Positions 5,305 through 10,257 of a stretch of DNA of 10,257 nucleotides are shown here, piece by piece. A program made the position numbers and the translations under genes. How positions within the stretch are numbered: position 1 is the stretch's first letter; every line of letters begins with the position of its first letter. The notes under the pieces were generated by a model. The model worked only from the letters and a program-made list of their open reading frames with translations. It did no database searches and had not been told where the DNA came from. Source of the DNA: an uncultured Lachnospiraceae bacterium (GTDB lineage: Bacteria; Bacillota; Clostridia; Lachnospirales; Lachnospiraceae); the NCBI GenBank assembly GCA_958426095.1, contig CATZYB010000092.1:1-10257 (forward strand), written 5' to 3'.

Positions 5305-7311
5305 TTATTTTGTCAATGCCTGCAGAATTTTATTGCTGCGCTCAATAAACGCTGTCATTGCGGAAGCTTCCAGCGGTTTGTGACTGAGCAGGGCCAGATC
5401 ATACAACTGCTGGCAGATCATATCTGTATATTCTCCGTCTGTATTGGACAGCACATACTGTACCAGTGTATTATTGGCATTCAGGATCAAAGTCTCTCCT
5501 TCGCTGCCGAACATGCTCATGTCGGTCATACCGTACATCTTCATCATATCCTGCATACGGCGGCTCTCTTCATTTAAAGTAATCATCGAAGAGGTTTCCG
5601 CATTTTTCAGTTTTTCAACCTTCACCTGAATGTTATCCCGTCCCAGTGCTTTCTTAAAGATATCTGTCAAAGTCTTTGTATTCTCTTCCAGAACTTTGCT
5701 GTCTTCTTCATTGACTTCCTCTTTGAAAATATCGGCCAGATCCGTGTCGATCCGGTGAAATTTTACGTTTTCTTCATCCTGTTCCAGAACACTGATGAAC
5801 GGCTGGTCAATGGCATGTTTCAAAAGAACCGCATCCATTCCCTGCTCCTTGAACATATTGATATACTGTCCCTGCTGTACTTCATCCGTTACATAGAACA
5901 CCTGGTTCTCATGCTTTTCTTTGGCGGCTTCCAGATAATCTTTCAAAGTCAGATATTTTCCTTCCAGGTTTTTATAAAGGATATACTCTTTCATCTTGCC
6001 TTTGAATTTTTCATCTTTGATATAACCATATTTAATAACTGGACTGATATCATCCCAGTATTTCTCATAATTTTCCCGGTCGGTCTTGCACATGCCGGAG
6101 AGCTTGTCTGCTACTTTCTTTGTGATATAATCCGAGATTTTCTGAACAAAGCCATCATTCTGAAGAGCTGAACGGGAAACATTCAGCGGCAGATCCGGAC
6201 AATCGATAACACCTTTTAAGAGCATCAAAAATTCCGGAATGACTTCTTTAATATTATCTGCAATAAATACCTGGTTGTTATATAACTTAATCGTTCCCTC
6301 AACAGCTTCATATTCCAGATTCAGTTTCGGGAAATACAAAATACCTTTCAAGTTAAACGGATAATCAATATTCAAATGAATCCAGAACAACGGCTCTTTA
6401 TAATCGTTAAATACTTTCCGATAAAATGCTTTATATTCTTCGTCTGTACATTCATTCGGATGTTTTGCCCAGAGCGGATGGATATCGTTGATGAGGAACG
6501 GACGACGATGGATCTTTACCATCTTCTGTTCCGGTGTGATCTCGATAGTTTCCTTTGTGCCGTCTTCATTTTCTTTTTCTTCGGTCTTGGCCGGTTCCGT
6601 ATAATATTCAATGACCTTATCTGTGTCGAGCAGTTCCTCTTCCTTTACATTCTGAGTTTCCGGTTCGCCGCCTTCTTTGGAAATATAAATTTCTACCGGC
6701 ATAAACGCACAGTACTTATCTAAAACTTCTCTGGCCCGGTATTCGTTGGCAAACTCCAGACTGTCTTCATTCAGATACAAAGTAATCTCTGTACCACGGG
6801 TTTCTTTATCTCCCTTAGACATAGCATATTCAGAATCTCCGTCACATTCCCAATAAACAGGTTCTGCGCCTTCTTTATAAGAAAGTGTCTGAATCGTTAC
6901 ACGATCGGCCACCATAAAGGCCGAATAGAATCCCAGACCAAAATGACCGATGATCTGATCTTCATTGGTCTTATCTTTATATTTTTCCAGGAAATCGGTA
7001 GCGCCGGAGAAAGCAATCTGCGTAATGTATTCTTTCACTTCATCGGCTGTCATACCAATACCATTATCACGAACGATCATTGTCTTATCTTCGGAATTGA
7101 CAATGACCTCCACTTTCATTTTTTCATCCTCGGCGATTTCACATTCGCCCATCATTTCCAGCTTTTTCAGCTTTGTAATGGCATCGCAGCCATTAGATAC
7201 TAACTCTCTGACAAAAATATCATGATCTGAATACAGCCATTTTTTTATGATCGGAAATAAATTTTCACTGTTAATGGATAAACTTCCCTGTTCCTTTATT
7301 GTTTCTGCCAT
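5305..7311 (-). CDS. htpG: Molecular chaperone HtpG (bacterial Hsp90)
   Basis: Cytosolic ATP-dependent dimeric chaperone of 668 residues, somewhat longer than the E. coli protein (624). The N-terminal GHKL ATPase domain shows RELVSNGCDA with catalytic E36 and Mg-binding N40, DNGIGM (82-87), the lid glycines GHFGLGFYSAF (122-132) and TRGTEI (171-176). A charged, Glu/Lys-rich insertion at about 238-262 extends the linker to the middle domain. The middle domain carries the ATP-contacting arginine in LPLNVSRSALQND (near 380). The C-terminal third is the dimerisation domain; no MEEVD tail is present, as expected for bacteria. The frame is open from a GTG at 7320, but AAGGAG (7320-7325) is 8 nt from the ATG at 7311, so that is the start. 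It is preceded by its own promoter and a CIRCE operator, and no clear terminator follows it. Confidence 0.97.
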   Translation of the reverse strand: MAETIKEQGSLSINSENLFPIIKKWLYSDHDIFVRELVSNGCDAITKLKKLEMMGECEIAEDEKMKVEVIVNSEDKTMIVRDNGIGMTADEVKEYITQIAFSGATDFLEKYKDKTNEDQIIGHFGLGFYSAFMVADRVTIQTLSYKEGAEPVYWECDGDSEYAMSKGDKETRGTEITLYLNEDSLEFANEYRAREVLDKYCAFMPVEIYISKEGGEPETQNVKEEELLDTDKVIEYYTEPAKTEEKENEDGTKETIEITPEQKMVKIHRRPFLINDIHPLWAKHPNECTDEEYKAFYRKVFNDYKEPLFWIHLNIDYPFNLKGILYFPKLNLEYEAVEGTIKLYNNQVFIADNIKEVIPEFLMLLKGVIDCPDLPLNVSRSALQNDGFVQKISDYITKKVADKLSGMCKTDRENYEKYWDDISPVIKYGYIKDEKFKGKMKEYILYKNLEGKYLTLKDYLEAAKEKHENQVFYVTDEVQQGQYINMFKEQGMDAVLLKHAIDQPFISVLEQDEENVKFHRIDTDLADIFKEEVNEEDSKVLEENTKTLTDIFKKALGRDNIQVKVEKLKNAETSSMITLNEESRRMQDMMKMYGMTDMSMFGSEGETLILNANNTLVQYVLSNTDGEYTDMICQQLYDLALLSHKPLEASAMTAFIERSNKILQALTK

Positions 7312-7319
7312 TAAAATCA

Positions 7320-7325
7320 CTCCTT
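7320..7325 (-). promoter_or_regulatory. Ribosome binding site deciding the htpG start
   Basis: AAGGAG lies 8 nt before the ATG at 7311 and overlaps the upstream in-frame GTG (7318-7320), which therefore is not the start. Confidence 0.8.
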
Positions 7326-7344
7326 AAATTCTTATCTGAAACAT

Positions 7345-7373
7345 ATTGTAATACCTGTTTGGCGGATTGTCAA
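7345..7373 (-). promoter_or_regulatory. Sigma-A type promoter of htpG
   Basis: On the minus strand, TTGACA (7368-7373) and TACAAT (7345-7350) are separated by 17 nt, close to ideal. Transcription would start near 7338, about 27 nt before the htpG ATG. Confidence 0.85.
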
Positions 7374-7374
7374 C

Positions 7375-7413
7375 AAAAAATTAGCACTCACTTTAGGTGA
7401 GTGCTAATTTTTT
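7375..7413 (-). terminator. Terminator of the purine operon, formed by the CIRCE repeat
   Basis: Read on the minus strand, the CIRCE arms, extended by two more pairs to 11 bp (7381-7391 with 7397-7407), form a hairpin. It starts 16 nt after the stop codon of the DUF5721-like gene and is followed by six T (7380-7375). An A run precedes it, so it could also stop plus-strand transcription. Confidence 0.75.
7381..7407. promoter_or_regulatory. CIRCE operator (HrcA binding site) upstream of htpG
   Basis: TTAGCACTC, nine bases, GAGTGCTAA: an exact match to the CIRCE consensus, the inverted repeat bound by the heat-shock repressor HrcA. It lies 7 nt upstream of the htpG -35 box, so HrcA would repress htpG from just outside the promoter core. 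No other promoter is seen next to it on the plus strand. Confidence 0.93.
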
Positions 7414-7423
7414 TAATCCTGAT

Positions 7424-7921
7424 CTACACAGGCTCCACTGTGATATGATTCTGTTTAAAATACTGGCAGACCGTGTCGTCCCAACATTGTTCCAATGTTT
7501 TATCCATAATAAAGGTTTTATAAGAAACACCTGACGTACACAAAAGTTTCTGATGGTCGTATGTAATATTCATAAACAGGCCGCCGATATCTTCCGCCCG
7601 AACAGGCAGATGATGCCTTTCCAACAACCACCGGGTGTTTTCCTCCGAAAGCTGAAACACCAATCGGAAGCGGACCGGAAGTTTATGCCCTTTTATTAAT
7701 TGAAAAGCAAAGGGTTTTACCTCGGACCAGAGACAGAGTTCCCGTCCCTCCAGGGCTTCCCATTCTTCTGAATCGAAATAAGGGCGGTTTAAATAACCGC
7801 CCAAATGAAATTCTGTAAATGTCTGGATCTCACCGTCCCGCAGATAAAATTTATCAAACATAGTTCCGGTAAGAATTCCCGCCATGAAATTTTTAATATC
7901 CAAAACGGATAATCCGATCAT
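7424..7921 (-). CDS. Uncharacterised protein resembling DUF5721
   Basis: Soluble-looking 165-residue protein with no signal peptide or membrane segment. From memory its opening (MIGLSVLDIKNFMAGIL, then FDKFYLRDGEIQTFTEFHLGGYLN) and central IKGHKLPVRFRLVFQLS resemble DUF5721, a family of unknown function found mainly in Lachnospiraceae. It has alternating hydrophobic and polar residues suggestive of a beta-rich fold, several Trp and Cys, and no recognisable catalytic motif. GGAG at 7931-7934 is 9 nt before the ATG. It starts 31 nt after the purB stop with no terminator between, so it is the last gene of the purF-purB unit. That hints at a link with purine synthesis, but position is the only evidence. 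The transcript ends at the hairpin 16 nt downstream. Confidence 0.8.
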   Translation of the reverse strand: MIGLSVLDIKNFMAGILTGTMFDKFYLRDGEIQTFTEFHLGGYLNRPYFDSEEWEALEGRELCLWSEVKPFAFQLIKGHKLPVRFRLVFQLSEENTRWLLERHHLPVRAEDIGGLFMNITYDHQKLLCTSGVSYKTFIMDKTLEQCWDDTVCQYFKQNHITVEPV

Positions 7922-7952
7922 GCGCTATCACTCCATCATGAACAACTGCTCA

Positions 7953-9383
7953 TTATACATTAATCTCTGCCGTCATGCCGAGAACTTCTTTATTCTCATC
8001 AAGAATCGGCTGAATAACCTCATTCAAAAACTCTGTTACCTGTTCCGGCGCACGTCCGACAAAGTTTCTCGGATTCATAATGGACTGCAGTTCTTCCATC
8101 GTTGTTCCGAAAGCCGGATCTCCGGCGATACGTTCCAACAGGTCGTTTGGCTTGCCTTCCACTTTAACCATACGTCCGGCTTCCATGGAATGGGTACGAA
8201 TGCGCTCATGAAGTTCCTGACGGTCCCCGCCTCGTTTTACGGCATCCATCATGATATTCTCTGTTGCCATAAACGGCAATTCACTCATCAGACGCTGTTC
8301 GATGACCTTTGGATAAACAACAAGGCCGTCAACCACATTCAGATATAAATCCAGCACGCCATCGATCGCCAGAAAAGCTTCCGGTACGCTGAGACGTTTA
8401 TTCGCTGAATCATCCAATGTTCTCTCAAACCACTGGGTTGCGGCTGTGATCGCCGGATTCAGCACATCGATCATCACATATCTGGAAAGGGACGCAATTC
8501 GCTCGCTGCGCATCGGATTCCGTTTATAAGCCATAGCCGAAGAACCAATCTGACTCTTCTCAAACGGCTCTTCAATCTCTTTCAAATGCTGAAGAAGACG
8601 GATATCATTTGAGAATTTATGAGCGCTCTGTGCAATGCCGGCAACCACGTTCAGCACACGGGTATCCAATTTTCTGGAATAAGTCTGACCGGATACCGGA
8701 TAGCAGGCATCGAAGCCCATCTTCTGTGCGATACGACGGTCGGCCTCTTTACATTTCTCATGATCGCCGTCAAACAACTCCAGGAAGCTGGCCTGAGTTC
8801 CGGTAGTTCCTTTGGAGCCAAGCAGCTTTAACTGGGAGATCATATAATCCACATCCGATAAATCCATGACTAGATCATTTAACCAGAGACTGGCGCGTTT
8901 ACCGACGGTTGTCGGCTGGGCCGGCTGAAAATGGGTAAATGCCAGAGTCGGAAGTTCTTTATAGGTATCAGCGAATTTTGCCAGTTCACTGATAACATTT
9001 AAAAGTTTTTTACGCACCAGGTATAAGGCTTCACGCATAATGATCACATCCGTATTGTCGCCCACATAACAGGACGTTGCGCCCAAATGGATGATTCCTT
9101 TAGCTGTCGGACATTGCTGACCATACGCATAAACATGGGACATAACATCATGGCGAACCTCTTTTTCTCTGGCCTTTGCCACGTCATAATTAATATCATC
9201 TTTTGCCGCTTTTAATTCAGCGATCTGTTCTTCCGTAATCGGCAGACCAAGCTCGGCCTCTGTTTCAGCCAATGCGATCCACAATTTTCTCCATGTCTTA
9301 AATTTCATATCCGGAGAAAAAATGTACTGCATTTCCTTGCTTGCATATCTTTCCGACAATGGACTCTGGTATCTATCGTTCAT
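7953..9383 (-). CDS. purB: Adenylosuccinate lyase, long human-like form
   Basis: Catalyses two beta-eliminations of fumarate: SAICAR to AICAR in purine synthesis and adenylosuccinate to AMP. Soluble homotetramer of the fumarase/aspartase superfamily. At 476 residues it is longer than the common Bacillus type (about 430). Motifs: RHDVMSHV with H78, GATSCYVGDNTD (101-112), the general acid H151 in THFQPAQPTT, and the flexible signature loop GSSAMAYKRNPMRSE (280-294) with catalytic Ser281. These correspond to human H86, H159 and S289, a constant offset of 8. Long stretches, such as QWFERTLDDSAN and GLVVYPKVIE, match the human enzyme as I remember it. AGGAGG at 9391-9396 is 7 nt from the ATG. It begins 17 nt after the purF stop, so the two genes share a transcript. 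Confidence 0.97.
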   Translation of the reverse strand: MNDRYQSPLSERYASKEMQYIFSPDMKFKTWRKLWIALAETEAELGLPITEEQIAELKAAKDDINYDVAKAREKEVRHDVMSHVYAYGQQCPTAKGIIHLGATSCYVGDNTDVIIMREALYLVRKKLLNVISELAKFADTYKELPTLAFTHFQPAQPTTVGKRASLWLNDLVMDLSDVDYMISQLKLLGSKGTTGTQASFLELFDGDHEKCKEADRRIAQKMGFDACYPVSGQTYSRKLDTRVLNVVAGIAQSAHKFSNDIRLLQHLKEIEEPFEKSQIGSSAMAYKRNPMRSERIASLSRYVMIDVLNPAITAATQWFERTLDDSANKRLSVPEAFLAIDGVLDLYLNVVDGLVVYPKVIEQRLMSELPFMATENIMMDAVKRGGDRQELHERIRTHSMEAGRMVKVEGKPNDLLERIAGDPAFGTTMEELQSIMNPRNFVGRAPEQVTEFLNEVIQPILDENKEVLGMTAEINV

Positions 9384-9400
9384 GGTTTATCCTCCTAAAT

Positions 9401-10257
9401 CTAAAATTCCATATCGCCGCGGATATCTCTCGTCGGCGGTGCGATCGGATAGTCTCCGTTGAAGCATGCCTGACAATATTTCAGTCCATCGACCATCTCG
9501 CCCATACGGTCCAAATCCAGATAACCGAGGGAATCGGCTCCCATCATCTCACCAATCTCCTCTACCGTATGATGATTGGCAATAAGCTGATCTCTGTTCG
9601 GAATATCTGTACCGAAATAGCATGGATATTTAAACGGCGGTGAACTGATCCGTACATGGACCTCTGTCGCTCCCGCATTTTTTAACATCTGAACAATATT
9701 GCCGCTGGTCGTTCCACGGACGATCGAATCGTCGATCATAATGATCCGTTTTCCCTTGACTGCATCCTTTAAAACATTTAATTTGATTTTAACGCTCTGC
9801 TCCCGCATACTCTGCTTTGGCTTAATAAATGTGCGGCCTACATAATTATTTTTTACAAAGGCCCGGCCATAAGGAATCCCCGATTCCAAGGCGTAACCCA
9901 TGGCCGCATCATTTCCCGATTCCGGTACGCCAACGACCAGATCTGCTTCCACCGGATGGGTCTGAGCCAGGATCTTCCCGGCCATAATCCGGGAATTGAA
10001 TACGCTGACACCGTCGATCACGCTGTCCGGACGGGCAAAATAGATATACTCAAAAATACACCGGCCGCATTTTGCGGCAGAATTGCAATATTTACGATTT
10101 GACGTCAGACCCTCTTCATTGATCACAATGATTTCTCCCGGTTCCACATCACGAATAAACTCTGCGCCAACGGTATCGAGCGCACATGTTTCGGAAGCCA
10201 CCACCCATGTATCGTCTCTCTTACCGATACACAGCGGTTTAAAACCATAAGGATCCC
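9401..10257 (-). CDS. purF: Amidophosphoribosyltransferase, C-terminal part (cut by window edge)
   Basis: First committed enzyme of purine synthesis: transfers ammonia from glutamine to PRPP to give 5-phosphoribosylamine. Only the last 284 residues are present. The frame is open to the edge and begins DPYGFKPLCIG, so the N-terminal glutaminase domain with its catalytic Cys (about 190 residues) lies outside. The visible part is the PRPP transferase domain: CIFEYIYFARPDS, VVGVPESGNDAAMGYA, and the PRPP loop RIIMIDDSIVRGTTS. Cysteines in CIFEY, YPCYFGTDIP and the C-terminal CQAC match the four ligands of the [4Fe-4S] cluster of Bacillus-type PurF, an oxygen-sensitive structural cluster. Two more Cys precede CIFEY. 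A GTG at 10204 is not a true start, since homology continues upstream. It is followed 17 nt later by purB. Confidence 0.96.
   Translation of the reverse strand, partial: DPYGFKPLCIGKRDDTWVVASETCALDTVGAEFIRDVEPGEIIVINEEGLTSNRKYCNSAAKCGRCIFEYIYFARPDSVIDGVSVFNSRIMAGKILAQTHPVEADLVVGVPESGNDAAMGYALESGIPYGRAFVKNNYVGRTFIKPKQSMREQSVKIKLNVLKDAVKGKRIIMIDDSIVRGTTSGNIVQMLKNAGATEVHVRISSPPFKYPCYFGTDIPNRDQLIANHHTVEEIGEMMGADSLGYLDLDRMGEMVDGLKYCQACFNGDYPIAPPTRDIRGDMEF

Noticed and set aside
5755..6723. Open frames on the plus strand within htpG (for example 5755-6171 and 6376-6723)
   Set aside because: They lie antisense to an unmistakable htpG, have low-complexity Phe/Ile-rich translations and no matching family; they are by-products of htpG codon use.
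7312..7320. GTG at 7320 as htpG start
   Set aside because: It overlaps the AAGGAG ribosome binding site that serves the ATG at 7311, and the added residues are not part of the family.
10202..10204. GTG at 10204 as the purF start
   Set aside because: The frame continues upstream to the window edge with conserved PurF sequence, so the gene is truncated by the window and does not start here.
10251..10257. BamHI site (GGATCC) at the window end as a cloning junction
   Set aside because: The purF reading frame runs through it with normal conserved residues (start of DPYG), so nothing indicates an artificial joint.

Overview
The window looks like chromosomal housekeeping DNA from a low-to-moderate GC anaerobic Firmicute, most likely a Clostridia/Lachnospiraceae relative. 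Pointers are strong AGGAGG-type ribosome binding sites, sigma-A-like promoters, a HrcA/CIRCE operator, a 4Fe-4S type PurF, and a small protein resembling the Lachnospiraceae DUF5721 family. The organism assignment is inference. I see no mobile element, tRNA, rRNA or CRISPR array, and no gene-free stretch longer than about 230 bases.

Layout. (1) 77-1879, plus strand: an M3-family oligoendopeptidase F. (2) 1959-3743, plus strand: a nitrogen-sensing unit. A good promoter leads into a roughly 115-nt leader that can fold into two mutually exclusive hairpins, one of them an intrinsic terminator. The PII signal protein GlnK and the ammonium transporter Amt follow. (3) 3779-3815: a bidirectional terminator separating amt from the convergent genes. 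(4) 5279 down to 3840, minus strand: a two-gene unit of a putative heavy-metal (manganese/arsenic type) exporter and a divergent signal-peptidase-II-like membrane protein, with its own promoter. (5) 7373 down to 5305, minus strand: htpG (Hsp90) with a strong promoter and, directly upstream, a perfect CIRCE operator. The same inverted repeat is also the apparent terminator of the next operon. (6) 10257 down to 7424, minus strand: a purine operon, purF (cut by the window edge), purB and a DUF5721-like gene, with gaps of 17 and 31 nt.

How the genes work together. GlnK binds 2-oxoglutarate and ATP/ADP and plugs Amt when nitrogen is plentiful, and the leader probably adds a transcript-level nitrogen control. 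PurF starts purine synthesis, and PurB carries out the two lyase steps later in the pathway and on the way to AMP. HtpG is probably repressed by HrcA until protein-folding stress. The exporter probably sheds a metal ion.

Nothing here is clearly a new defence or mobile system. The observations most worth following are regulatory (glnK attenuator, dual-use CIRCE/terminator), the strikingly human-like adenylosuccinate lyase, and the LspA-like protein paired with a metal exporter.
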